The notes under the pieces: model-generated | Told to the model about the DNA's origin: nothing | Seen by the model: only the letters and a program-made list of their open reading frames with translations | Databases searched by the model: none | In this document: positions 52,706 to 61,057 of the stretch, piece after piece | How positions within the stretch are numbered: position 1 is the stretch's first letter | How the letters are laid out: every line of letters begins with the position of its first letter | Assembly (NCBI RefSeq): GCF_001701025.1 | Contig: NZ_CP016793.1 | Coordinates: 3,782,001 to 3,846,000 of the forward strand | Source: Lentzea guizhouensis | GTDB taxonomy: Bacteria; Actinomycetota; Actinomycetes; Mycobacteriales; Pseudonocardiaceae | DNA: 64,000 nt | Reading direction: 5' to 3' | Position numbers and translations under genes: made by a program

Positions 52706-53534
52706 TGAGGTCCTCCCGCGATCGGCTGGCGAGATCCGCCACCATAGTTCGCGATTGTCCCTCATCGAGAGCGAGTGCATCCAGGCGCGCGAAGATCGAC
52801 TTACAGCGCTTGACCCCTACCTCGTCCTGCACGAACACCCTGGCGATGTCGGAGTGCGAGTAGGCCACGCTGCCGCGCTTCTCGTACTCCCACAACACGT
52901 AGTGGGCCATGAAGACTCCCGCCGGGCCACTTGCTGCAGGCACTATCCGGAGGACGTGCGTGTGGAAGAGCAGCCTCATCAGCTGGTCTTCCATGACCGC
53001 ATCCGTGCCGACCTTGAGGCGCAAGGCGTTCTCGTGGATGTAGAAGGTGCACGCTGGCCGATCGTGCCGCTGCAGGAGTGTCTGCCGCTCCATCCGGAAG
53101 CGAACAGCCGCCGCGATCAGCTCTGGAGCGAGCACACCACGGGCCTCGTACAGCGCGAGCGCGTACTCCTCGGTCTGCAGCAGACCCGGGATGGTCGTCA
53201 GATCGTAGGTGATGATGGCCTGGGCAGCTGATTCGGCCATCGCCATTGTGCGAAGGCTGGTCGGTACCTGCACGAAGTAGGGATCGAACGCGGCGCGGTA
53301 CCGGTCCAGAAACCCCTCGATGAACTCCAGCGACCGCCCGCACCTCCCCAGGTACTGGACGATGTCGATCTCGCTCGCCCGCACCTTCCCGTGCTCGACG
53401 TTCGACACCTTCGCCGGGTCCCACCCGAGCATCCGCGCGATCTTGCGTCCGCGGAACGTCGTGCACTGCTCACGGATCTGCCGCAACTCATCGCCCAGGT
53501 CACGGCTGTACGGGGTGGACGGATCGCCGTTCAT
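52680..53534 (-). CDS. XRE-family regulator with DUF5753 domain (WhiJ-like)
   Basis: 284 aa from ATG 53534. HTH at residues ~12-65 ('LGDELRQIREQCTTFRGRKIARMLGWDPAKVSNVEHGKVRAS'). DUF5753 follows: 'YDLTTIPGLLQTEEYALAL', 'RFRMERQTLLQR', 'FYIHENALRLKVG', 'MRLLFHTHVLRIVPAASG'. Pairs with the DUF397 gene. Streptomyces homologues of such pairs govern differentiation; targets unknown. Confidence 0.94.
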   Translation of the reverse strand: MNGDPSTPYSRDLGDELRQIREQCTTFRGRKIARMLGWDPAKVSNVEHGKVRASEIDIVQYLGRCGRSLEFIEGFLDRYRAAFDPYFVQVPTSLRTMAMAESAAQAIITYDLTTIPGLLQTEEYALALYEARGVLAPELIAAAVRFRMERQTLLQRHDRPACTFYIHENALRLKVGTDAVMEDQLMRLLFHTHVLRIVPAASGPAGVFMAHYVLWEYEKRGSVAYSHSDIARVFVQDEVGVKRCKSIFARLDALALDEGQSRTMVADLASRSREDLSGRRLHLA

Positions 53535-53610
53535 GGGATTCGACGTTAGGCGTTGTGCGAAGAACATCAGCGGCCCCGAACGGGTGCACTTACTCGGTTG
53601 ACGTGCGAGG

Positions 53611-55692
53611 TTGACTGAGCGGGTGCTCACCACCCTCATCGGCCGGACCCTGCGCGTGCCCACCTCGACCGGACCCACCGGCAACGGCCGGGCGGAGGCC
53701 AGGCGGCTCGACGCGGCGTTGTTGCAGGTGGGGTTCAAGGCGTCCAAAGAGCTGATCGAGCACGTCGCCGGGCTCGCGAAGCCCGCCGCGTACACGAAGA
53801 CGATCGTCGACGCCGTCAGGACGCTCGTGGGCGACGACGTGCAGCACAACCCGTACTTCAAGGACTTCCCGCACGGCGTGCCGGACACCGCAGACTTCTG
53901 GGTCTACTGCTTGCACGACGCCCTCCTCAAGCACGTCCCCGGTGACGAGCTCGCGGCGAACGGGGTCCTCAACCTCCTGGCGATGCCCGCGTACGGCACC
54001 CGTCAGCACACGTACGAGGACCTCCTCGCCGCGCACGACCTGCTGATCACGTCCTTCAAGGACCGTGTCAGCGTGCTGCACCTCGGCGGAACCGAAGAAG
54101 AGGAGACCCGGCGCCTCTACCTGGAGCTCGCCACCAGCTCCACCCCGCTGAACCCCGCCGACCTCGAACTGCTCGCCGAGCTGGCGCAGCAGACCAACGA
54201 GTGGCCCGCGGTCATCCCGATGCGCGAGAACCGAGCGGTCATTAACGCCGCGCGGCTGCTCCGAGGGGCCCCTCTGCGCGTGGACACCGTCACCGACGTG
54301 CTGCGGCTGGCCTGCCGGGCGTCCGGCGGCGACGTGACGCTGGTGGAGCCGACCCGGTTCCGGTCGTTCTGCCGGCCGGAGCGGCGGCTGATCATGGCCG
54401 CGCTCGACGAGGTCGTGGCGGACAACCCCGGCAAGCTCGGTGACGTGCGGCAGCGACGGGAGGCGTGGAAGCGGCTCGGTGAGCGGTTGCACCCGCACGA
54501 GTACGGGCACCTGCCGCACGCGCAGGACGTGTTCGCGGTCGCGCGCGGGAACAAGGTCGTGCGGTCGTTCGCCGGTCGCACCGAGCTGGCGTTCCAGGAC
54601 GACGACATCCGGCGTGCCACCGAGGTTCTTTCCCAGGCGCCGGGGATGTTGATCCGGCAGACGGACCGGTTGCTGCGCACTGCGTCCGAAAAGGACGTTC
54701 AGTTCGTCGTCGATGCCGTGCGCGACGCCGTTCCGGCGGTGTCCGGGCGGGTGCTGTGCTCACTCCTCCAGCACCTGGAGAACCGGGAGACACCGGATGC
54801 GGCAAGGGTGTTCGCCACACGGCACCGCAGGGCGTGGATCACGTACGACACCCGGATGCCGCTGGCCTACGACGTCGTGCGGGAGTTGACGGGAATCCTG
54901 GAGGACGAGCTGGTCCGCCGGCTGCCGGAGGTGTCGGAGCTGACCGTGGCCGACGAGGTGCGCGACATCGTTCTCCCGTTGTCCGGCAACGCATCGGAGG
55001 ACGGCTTCAACGTGCTGCCGCGCGGGTCGAAGGTGCGGCTCGACGGCGATCTGCTGCGGTTCTTCGTGTACTGGCGGGAGAGGGCGCGCACCACCGACTA
55101 CGACCTGTCGGCGGTGCTGCTCAACGGCGACTTCGACCACGTGGGGCAGGTGTCGTGGACCAACTACAAGCAGGGCGGGGCCTACTACTCGGGTGACCTC
55201 ACGAGCGCGCGTGACGGTGCGACCGAGTTCATCGACGTGCCCCGCAAGGCGGCGAAGGCGAAGTTCGTCGTGCCGCAGGTGAACATCTTCGGCGGTGAGG
55301 GGTTCACCGAGGTCGCCGAGTCGATGTTCGGGTTCATGTCACGGGAGCTGGACCAGCGCGGGAAGCCGTTCGAGCCGAGCACCGTGCGTGCTCGCAGTGC
55401 CATGCGCGGTTACGGCAATGTGGCCGTGCCGGTCGTGTTCGAACGCACCGAAGACGCGTGGGTCGCCACGTGGCTGCACCTGTACCTGCGCGGCACGCCG
55501 TGGGCGAACCAGGTGGAGGGCAACCGCGACATCGCCCGCCAGCTGGCGCGGGGTGTGTTGAGCCGCAAGTACTTCACGGTCGGCAGGCTGGCCGGGCTGA
55601 TCAGTCGGAAGACCACAGTGGACGGTCAGAAGCTGCACGTCGACCTCACGAACGCGGACCAGCTCGACAAACTGCTGGAACCGACGGGCTGA
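53611..55692 (+). CDS. large protein with TerD-like C-terminal domain
   Basis: 693 aa from TTG 53611; GTG 53623 is equally possible. N-terminal ~450 residues are helical with no family I can name (cf. 'ERRLIMAALDEVVADNPGK', 'DVFAVARGNKVVRSFAGRTE'). Residues ~475-600 ('RFFVYWRERARTTDYDLSAVLL', 'GQVSWTNYKQGGAYYSGDL', 'FVVPQVNIFGGEGFTEV') look like a TerD-type Ca-binding/tellurium-related fold, seen in proteins of the MXAN_6230/SCO0854 type. No RING Cys cluster is visible here. Role unknown. Confidence 0.78.
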   Translation: MTERVLTTLIGRTLRVPTSTGPTGNGRAEARRLDAALLQVGFKASKELIEHVAGLAKPAAYTKTIVDAVRTLVGDDVQHNPYFKDFPHGVPDTADFWVYCLHDALLKHVPGDELAANGVLNLLAMPAYGTRQHTYEDLLAAHDLLITSFKDRVSVLHLGGTEEEETRRLYLELATSSTPLNPADLELLAELAQQTNEWPAVIPMRENRAVINAARLLRGAPLRVDTVTDVLRLACRASGGDVTLVEPTRFRSFCRPERRLIMAALDEVVADNPGKLGDVRQRREAWKRLGERLHPHEYGHLPHAQDVFAVARGNKVVRSFAGRTELAFQDDDIRRATEVLSQAPGMLIRQTDRLLRTASEKDVQFVVDAVRDAVPAVSGRVLCSLLQHLENRETPDAARVFATRHRRAWITYDTRMPLAYDVVRELTGILEDELVRRLPEVSELTVADEVRDIVLPLSGNASEDGFNVLPRGSKVRLDGDLLRFFVYWRERARTTDYDLSAVLLNGDFDHVGQVSWTNYKQGGAYYSGDLTSARDGATEFIDVPRKAAKAKFVVPQVNIFGGEGFTEVAESMFGFMSRELDQRGKPFEPSTVRARSAMRGYGNVAVPVVFERTEDAWVATWLHLYLRGTPWANQVEGNRDIARQLARGVLSRKYFTVGRLAGLISRKTTVDGQKLHVDLTNADQLDKLLEPTG

Positions 55693-55710
55693 ACGCGCTA
55701 GCGTGGGCGA

Positions 55711-55774
55711 TGCGAGGCCATGAGAGGGCTTCCTTCTAACAACTCGTGGATTTAGCCCTCTCGCTTTCCTCGCA
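55711..55774. terminator. nested bidirectional terminator
   Basis: Inner GAGAGGGCT (55722-55730)/AGCCCTCTC (55754-55762) and outer TGCGAGG (55711-55717)/CCTCGCA (55768-55774), between convergent genes and just before the minus-strand stop at 55776. Confidence 0.7.
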
Positions 55775-55775
55775 C

Positions 55776-56744
55776 CTAGCTCCACTCGACCGCGATGCCC
55801 GCGATCCCCGGTCCCACGTCGCTGAAGTAGGCGCTCACCACGCCGCCGAGCCCGCACACGAGCTCCTCGACGTCGACCGGCGTCGCCTCGGGGGAGGCGC
55901 GGAACTGCTTCATGCACCTCGCGGGCATCGCGCGCCGGTGGAACGACAGCTGCACCAGGTAGGAGCCGCAGACGTCGCGGAACGTCCGGTGGTTGCCGGG
56001 CGTCGCGCCGCCGGTGTCGTCGACGACGGTGAAGCTGAAGACGTGTTCCTCGCCGGCCGAGAGTCGGCGGTCGAAGAGCATCTCCACGGCCAGGTTGCGG
56101 GAAGCGCTCTCCCTGCGCAGTCGCCCCTGCCGGCAGCCCTCACCGGCGCGCACGAGGGCGTTGTCGATCATCGCGCCGTCGTCGCCCTGGTGGACGGCGA
56201 GGTAGCGGTCCGGGCCCTGGCGCAACGCGCGCACGACCAGCCGTGTGGTGATGGAGCGCTGTTCGCGGTGCATGCCGATCTGCACGGTGTCGTGCACGGA
56301 GAGCACTTCGAGGTCGGCGTTGCTGCGCGCGGCCTCGGGCACCGAGTCGAACGAGGAGAGCAACGAGGCCGAATCGGGCCATGTCGGCACTGGACGCGGC
56401 AGGTAGGAGTTCGCGGTGCGCGGGCCGATGAGGTCCAACAGCGACGACGGCGGCAACCGCAGGACGGACTCCAACGCGCGCACGGTGCTTATCGCACGCG
56501 GGACCTCGGGGTGGCGCAGGCCGCGTTGCCAGTAGGAGAGCGTGGACTGGCCGACCTGGACACCGAGTTGTTCGAGGTGGGCGCGCAGCCGTGCGAGCGA
56601 GAGGCCACGGTGGGCGATCGCCTCGCGCAGTGCGCGGTGGAACGGCCCGTAGCGCAGCGTCTCGGCGAGAGGGGTCGGCAGACCCCCGGTCGGGTGACCG
56701 TTCGGTTCGTCGACCGACTCGGCGTGCCCGGATTCCGCGGCCAC
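55776..56744 (-). CDS. XRE-like HTH protein with unknown C-terminal domain
   Basis: 322 aa, GTG/ATG start region at 56744. N-terminal HTH ('LREAIAHRGLSLARLRAHLEQLGVQVGQSTLSYWQRGLRHPE', residues ~39-80). From ~100 an unassigned domain with 'LEVLSVHDTVQIGMHREQRS' and 'ARCMKQFRASPEATPVDVEEL'. Several cysteines ('EGCRQGRL', 'DVCGSYLV', 'ARCMKQ', 'LVCGLGG'). Divergent from tmk, with a dyad just upstream. Confidence 0.83.
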   Translation of the reverse strand: MAAESGHAESVDEPNGHPTGGLPTPLAETLRYGPFHRALREAIAHRGLSLARLRAHLEQLGVQVGQSTLSYWQRGLRHPEVPRAISTVRALESVLRLPPSSLLDLIGPRTANSYLPRPVPTWPDSASLLSSFDSVPEAARSNADLEVLSVHDTVQIGMHREQRSITTRLVVRALRQGPDRYLAVHQGDDGAMIDNALVRAGEGCRQGRLRRESASRNLAVEMLFDRRLSAGEEHVFSFTVVDDTGGATPGNHRTFRDVCGSYLVQLSFHRRAMPARCMKQFRASPEATPVDVEELVCGLGGVVSAYFSDVGPGIAGIAVEWS

Positions 56745-56759
56745 CGCGGCACCTACCCT

Positions 56760-56795
56760 TCACACACGCGCCGTGTGACTGTTCACCGTAGTCAC
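56760..56795. promoter_or_regulatory. dyads between the XRE gene and tmk
   Basis: TCACAC (56760-56765)/GTGTGA (56773-56778) and GTGACT (56775-56780)/AGTCAC (56790-56795) overlap, 16 nt ahead of the XRE start. Possible autoregulatory operator. The rest of the gap to 56889 has a GATCGAAAGATC palindrome but no clear promoter. Confidence 0.35.
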
Positions 56796-56889
56796 TCAAT
56801 CTGGTGATCGAAAGATCGGATTTCGCCCGTGTGGGGGATGCGCTGCGGCCGTGTGAGTGGCCGGAACCGGTCCCGTTAGGGTTCGTGAC

Positions 56890-57534
56890 GTGGGAAAGCT
56901 CGTAGTGATCGAGGGCCTCGACGGGGCCGGCAAGCGCACTTTGGCGAACGGTCTGATCGCCGCCCTTGAGGCGGACGGCAGGACCGTGACCAGCCACGCC
57001 TTCCCGCGCTACGGGATCAGCGTGCACGCTGACCTGGTCCGCGACGCCCTTTACGGCAACATCGGCGACCTCAGCGACTCCGTCTACGGCATGGCCGTGC
57101 TGTACGCGCTGGACCGGCGCGGTGCGGCCGACGAGATCCGCAAGGACCTCGGGGAGCACGACGTGGTGCTGCTCGACCGGTACGTGGCGTCCAGCGCCGC
57201 CTACAGCGCGGCGCGCCTGCACCAGGACGAGCACGGCGAGTTCGTCCGGTGGGTCCGCGAGCTGGAGGTCGAGCGGTTCGGGTTGCCCGTTCCGGACCTG
57301 CACCTGCTGCTCCGCGTGCCGGTCGAGGTGGCGGCCGAACGCGCGGCCAGGCGGGAGCGGGACGACGCGTCTCGGGCCCGGGACATCTACGAATCCGATG
57401 GCGGCCTCCAGGCCCGGTGCGGCGCCGTTTACGACGGATTGGCGAACATCAACTGGCTGGCCCCGTGGCAAGTGGTGGACGGGCGGTCAAAGGTGAACTT
57501 TCATTCGCTTTTGGAACCACTCTTCACCCCTTGA
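56890..57534 (+). CDS. tmk: thymidylate kinase
   Basis: 214 aa from GTG 56890. 'VVIEGLDGAGKRTLANGL' is the P-loop with a K/R pair as in M. tuberculosis Tmk, then 'FPRYGISVHADLVRDALYG' (R of the base-binding loop), 'LLDRYVASSAAYSAARL' (DRY), 'LHLLLRVPVEVAAERAARRERDDASRARD' with a LID-type basic stretch. Phosphorylates dTMP. Between sahH and mtrA, as in mycobacteria. Confidence 0.96.
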   Translation: MGKLVVIEGLDGAGKRTLANGLIAALEADGRTVTSHAFPRYGISVHADLVRDALYGNIGDLSDSVYGMAVLYALDRRGAADEIRKDLGEHDVVLLDRYVASSAAYSAARLHQDEHGEFVRWVRELEVERFGLPVPDLHLLLRVPVEVAAERAARRERDDASRARDIYESDGGLQARCGAVYDGLANINWLAPWQVVDGRSKVNFHSLLEPLFTP

Positions 57535-57541
57535 GTGGTCG

Positions 57542-57592
57542 CTCACGTGCGTACCCGTTGACACGATCGTGTGTCCGGTACGTAACTGTGAG
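57542..57592. promoter_or_regulatory. extended dyad carrying a TTGACA box, upstream of methyltransferase
   Basis: CTCAC (57542-57546)/GTGAG (57588-57592), CGTACC (57550-57555)/GGTACG (57577-57582) and a central perfect palindrome ACACGATCGTGT (57561-57572). TTGACA is at 57558-57563, so the dyad would cover a -35 box. A matching -10 is not clear. Could also end tmk transcription. Confidence 0.45.
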
Positions 57593-57610
57593 TGAATAGG
57601 GGATCACAAT

Positions 57611-58441
57611 TTGAAGCGTGTCCTGCAGCGCCCCCCGGTCGGAGTCGCCCGTACGGCGGTCCTGATCGCTGCCGCCCGCGCCACCGAGCAACGTCAGCTC
57701 CACCGGCTCTTCGACGACCCGCTGGCCGAGGTGCTCGTGGAGGCCGCCGGCTCCGCGAACGACCTGACCGGCGTCCGCACCCTCGCGGGCGAGCACTTCG
57801 TCCTGCGCACCCGCTACTTCGACGACCAGCTGCTCACCTCGGCCCAGCCCCAGGTCGTGCTCATGGCCGCGGGCCTCGACACAAGAGCGTTCCGGCTCAA
57901 CTGGCCGCCGGGCACGACCGTCTACGAGCTCGACTTACCCGAGTTGATCGAGTTCAAGGAAGACGCCCTGCACGACGAACGTGCCAAACCCACCTGCGAG
58001 AGAGTCGTCGTCCCTTGCGACTTACGCGACGACTGGGCGACCGCGCTGATCCACGCGGGGTTCGACCCGAAGAGGCCCACAGCATGGTTGCTGGAGGGCC
58101 TCTTCATGTTTCTGCCGCCGGACGACGGCGAGTGGGTCCTGCACTGGGTGAGCGCGCTGTCCGCCCGCGGCAGCACGCTCGCGCTCGAACACGTCAACCG
58201 CGCGTTCCGCGAGCTGCCGCAGATGAGGGCCGTGCAGCAGCGGTTCGACACGATGGACGCCGGCTGGCGCTCCGACGTGGAGGACCCGGTCGCGTGGCTG
58301 GGCGGGCACGGCTGGCAGGCAGGCGTGACGCACCCGGTCGACCTGGCCGCCAGCCACGAACGCCCGGTGCCCGCGATCACCGACCCGCGGAAGGTGGGTG
58401 ACGCGCGCATCTGGCTGGCCTCCGCCGTCCGCACGGCCTGA
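57611..58441 (+). CDS. class I SAM-dependent methyltransferase (TIGR00027/LCMT-like)
   Basis: 276 aa, TTG start. Family signature: 'RTAVLIAAARATEQRQLHRLFDDPLAEVL', 'RTRYFDDQLL', SAM-binding 'VVLMAAGLDTRAFRLNWPPGTTVYELDLPELIEFK' and 'AWLLEGLFMFLPPDD'. Substrate unknown; relatives methylate polyketides or leucine carboxylates. Inserted between tmk and mtrA relative to mycobacteria. Confidence 0.9.
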   Translation: MKRVLQRPPVGVARTAVLIAAARATEQRQLHRLFDDPLAEVLVEAAGSANDLTGVRTLAGEHFVLRTRYFDDQLLTSAQPQVVLMAAGLDTRAFRLNWPPGTTVYELDLPELIEFKEDALHDERAKPTCERVVVPCDLRDDWATALIHAGFDPKRPTAWLLEGLFMFLPPDDGEWVLHWVSALSARGSTLALEHVNRAFRELPQMRAVQQRFDTMDAGWRSDVEDPVAWLGGHGWQAGVTHPVDLAASHERPVPAITDPRKVGDARIWLASAVRTA

Positions 58442-58450
58442 CACCACGAG

Positions 58451-58465
58451 GTAACGAATGGTGAC
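58451..58465 (+). promoter_or_regulatory. GTAAC-N5-GTGAC tandem site ahead of mtrA
   Basis: Direct repeat GTAAC/GTGAC with 10-bp period, as expected for an OmpR-family dimer and close to reported MtrA boxes (GTMAC-type repeats). It lies ~165 bp before the mtrA start. Autoregulation is inferred. Confidence 0.4.
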
Positions 58466-58489
58466 CGTCGCGCGAAGATGCACGCGACG
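58466..58489 (+). terminator. short stem after methyltransferase
   Basis: CGTCGCG (58466-58472) pairs with CGCGACG (58483-58489), loop 10 nt, 24 nt after the stop. Weak. Confidence 0.35.
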
Positions 58490-58617
58490 ATCAGGCCAAA
58501 TCGGGCGAGGTGGGGCACGTGGAACGAGGGTTCCGGCCGGTTACCGAACGAGCGCGCTCCGCCACCAGCGGCGATGGAACGTGGGTGGTGCGCGAACGCG
58601 CGACCGGCAGTGCAACG

Positions 58618-59304
58618 ATGGTGAGCATGAAGGCACGCGTGCTCGTCGTCGATGACGACCCCGCCCTGGCGGAGATGCTGACGATCGTGTTGCGCGGGGA
58701 GGGTTTCGACACCGCGGTGGTCGCCGACGGTGCTCGTGCCCTGCCCGCGCTGCGCGAGCTCAAGCCCGACCTCGTGCTGCTCGACCTGATGCTGCCCGGG
58801 ATGAACGGCATCGACGTCTGCAAGGCGATCAGGTCCGAGTCGGGCGTGCCGATCGTGATGCTCACCGCGAAGAGCGACACGGTCGACGTGGTGCTGGGCC
58901 TCGAGTCCGGCGCCGATGACTACGTGGTCAAGCCGTTCAAGCCCAAGGAGCTGGTCGCCCGCATCCGGGCGCGCCTGCGCCGCACCGAGGCCGAGCCGTC
59001 CGAGGTGCTCCAGATCGGCGACCTGACGATCGACGTCCCCGGCCACGAGGTGCTGCGCGAGGGCCGTCCGATCCAGCTCACGCCGCTGGAGTTCGACCTG
59101 CTGGTCGCGCTCGCCCGCAAGCCGCGCCAGGTGTTCACCCGCGAGGTGCTGCTGGAGCAGGTGTGGGGCTACCGCCACGCCGCCGACACGCGCCTGGTGA
59201 ACGTGCACGTGCAGCGGCTGCGGTCCAAGGTGGAGCGGGATCCCGAGCACCCCGAGGTGGTGTTGACCGTTCGCGGTGTCGGGTACAAGGCCGGCCCTCC
59301 GTGA
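58618..59304 (+). CDS. mtrA: response regulator MtrA
   Basis: 228 aa from ATG 58618 (ATG 58627 possible). Receiver domain with acidic 'VDDDPALAEM', phosphoacceptor D56 in 'VLLDLMLPGMNG', T83 and K105 ('VVKPFKPKELVAR'). C-terminal OmpR winged helix ('LTPLEFDLLVALARKPRQVF', 'LVNVHVQRLRSKVE', 'VRGVGYKAGPP'). Near-identical to mycobacterial MtrA from memory. Regulates division, cell-wall and osmotic genes. Confidence 0.98.
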   Translation: MVSMKARVLVVDDDPALAEMLTIVLRGEGFDTAVVADGARALPALRELKPDLVLLDLMLPGMNGIDVCKAIRSESGVPIVMLTAKSDTVDVVLGLESGADDYVVKPFKPKELVARIRARLRRTEAEPSEVLQIGDLTIDVPGHEVLREGRPIQLTPLEFDLLVALARKPRQVFTREVLLEQVWGYRHAADTRLVNVHVQRLRSKVERDPEHPEVVLTVRGVGYKAGPP

Positions 59305-59314
59305 CAGGTGGCGT

Positions 59315-61057
59315 ATGAAGTTCGTTCGGCCGGTCGCCGCCAAGGCGCAGTTCCTCGTCGAGGAGGCGCGCCGGCGGTGGGCCGCGTTCGGTGACCTGTG
59401 GCGTCGCTCGCTGCAGCTGCGCGTCGTCGTGTCGACGCTCGCGCTGTCGTCCGCGGTGGTGTTCGTGCTGGGCATGGTGCTGCAGATGCAGATCACCAAC
59501 CAGCTGCTCGCCACCAAGGAAGAGGCGGCGGTGCGCCAGGCGAAGGCGTCGCAGCAGCTGATCCAGTCGGACCTGGTGGGTCTCAACCCCGGTCCTGACA
59601 GCGTGCAGACGCGGTTCACCAGCGCGATCAACAAGCTGGCCGTGGGCAGTTCCGGCACCGACGCCACCACCGCGGGCGCCGGTGCCTTCGAGCCCGTCCT
59701 CGCGGACGGGCTCGCGTCCACCAGCGCCCGTGTGCCCTCCGTCGGGCCGTTGGACGACGTGCCGCGCGGGCTGCGCGAGATGGTCGAGAACGGCGGCGAG
59801 GGCACCCAGATCCACACCGTGCAGCGCGCCGGGCAACCGACCACGCTGTACGTCGTCGGCCTGCCGATGAGCACCACGGCGCGGTCGATGCAGCTCTACC
59901 TGATCTTCCCGCTGGCCGCGGAGCAGAGCACCGCCGAGGTCGTGCAGTCGACGCTGGTGGTCGGCGGCGTCGTGCTGCTGATGCTGCTCGCGCTGATCGC
60001 GAACCTGGTGACGCGGCAGGTCGTGCGGCCGGTGCGGCAGGCGGCCGAGGTCGCGGAACGGTTCGCGGACGGCACGTTGCACGAGCGGATGCACGTCGTC
60101 GGCGAGGACGACGTGGCGCGGCTGGCCGAGTCGTTCAACGAGATGGCCGAGTCGATCCAGGCCCAGTTCAAGCAGCTGGAGGAGTTCGGCCAGCTGCAGC
60201 GGCGGTTCACCTCGGACGTCTCGCACGAGCTGCGCACGCCGTTGACCACCGTGCGCATGGCCGCGGACGTCCTGCACGCCTCGCGCGAGCAGTTCCCCGC
60301 CGGGCTCGCGCGTTCCACCGAGCTGCTGGTCGACGAGCTCGACCGGTTCGAGTCGCTGCTGGGCGACCTGCTGGAGATCTCCCGCCTGGACGCCGGTGTC
60401 GAGGAGCTCACCGCCGAGCAGGTCGACATCCGCGTGCTCGCCCGCCGCGCCCACGACTCGGTGCGCGCGATCGCGGCGACCGCGAACTCCCCGGTGGTGA
60501 TGGACCTGCCGGACGAGGAGCTGATCGCCGAGCTCGACTCCCGCCGCGTGGAACGGATCCTGCGCAACCTGCTGGCCAACGCGATCGACCACGGCGAGGG
60601 CCACCCGGTCGAGCTCACCATGCGCGGCAACGACGACGCGGTCGCGATGACCGTGCGGGACCACGGCGTCGGCCTGCGCCAGGGCGAGGCGGAGCTGGTG
60701 TTCAGCCGGTTCTGGCGCGCCGACCCGTCGCGCAACCGCCGCACCGGTGGCACCGGCCTCGGCCTGTCGATCTCGCTGGAGGACGCGCGACTGCACGGCG
60801 GCTGGCTCGAAGCCTGGGGCGAACCGGGCCACGGCGCGGTGTTCCGGCTGACGTTGCCGCGCAGGCACGGCGAGGAGCTGCGGGAGAGCCCGCTGCCGCT
60901 GGCGCCCGCGATCGAGTCCGTCCCGGTGGCCGTCGTCGCGGAGACGCTGGTGGCGGAGCAGCCGGAAGAGGTCGAGCTGACGCCGGAGGAGATCACCTGG
61001 CAGCCGGCGGAACCGGTCGACGGCGTGCCCGACGAGGTTTCGGAGGAAGTGCGGTGA
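59315..61057 (+). CDS. mtrB: sensor histidine kinase MtrB
   Basis: 580 aa from ATG 59315, 10 nt after mtrA. Spans ~36-56 and ~212-235 enclose an extracytoplasmic sensor of ~155 residues. HAMP 'RQVVRPVRQAAEVAERFADG', then HisKA with 'SDVSHELRTPLTTV' (His ~304), ATPase N-box 'RILRNLLANAIDHGEG' and G-box 'RRTGGTGLGLSISLEDARLHGG'. Phosphorylates MtrA. Ends with a Glu/Pro-rich tail. Overlaps lpqB. Confidence 0.97.
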   Translation: MKFVRPVAAKAQFLVEEARRRWAAFGDLWRRSLQLRVVVSTLALSSAVVFVLGMVLQMQITNQLLATKEEAAVRQAKASQQLIQSDLVGLNPGPDSVQTRFTSAINKLAVGSSGTDATTAGAGAFEPVLADGLASTSARVPSVGPLDDVPRGLREMVENGGEGTQIHTVQRAGQPTTLYVVGLPMSTTARSMQLYLIFPLAAEQSTAEVVQSTLVVGGVVLLMLLALIANLVTRQVVRPVRQAAEVAERFADGTLHERMHVVGEDDVARLAESFNEMAESIQAQFKQLEEFGQLQRRFTSDVSHELRTPLTTVRMAADVLHASREQFPAGLARSTELLVDELDRFESLLGDLLEISRLDAGVEELTAEQVDIRVLARRAHDSVRAIAATANSPVVMDLPDEELIAELDSRRVERILRNLLANAIDHGEGHPVELTMRGNDDAVAMTVRDHGVGLRQGEAELVFSRFWRADPSRNRRTGGTGLGLSISLEDARLHGGWLEAWGEPGHGAVFRLTLPRRHGEELRESPLPLAPAIESVPVAVVAETLVAEQPEEVELTPEEITWQPAEPVDGVPDEVSEEVR

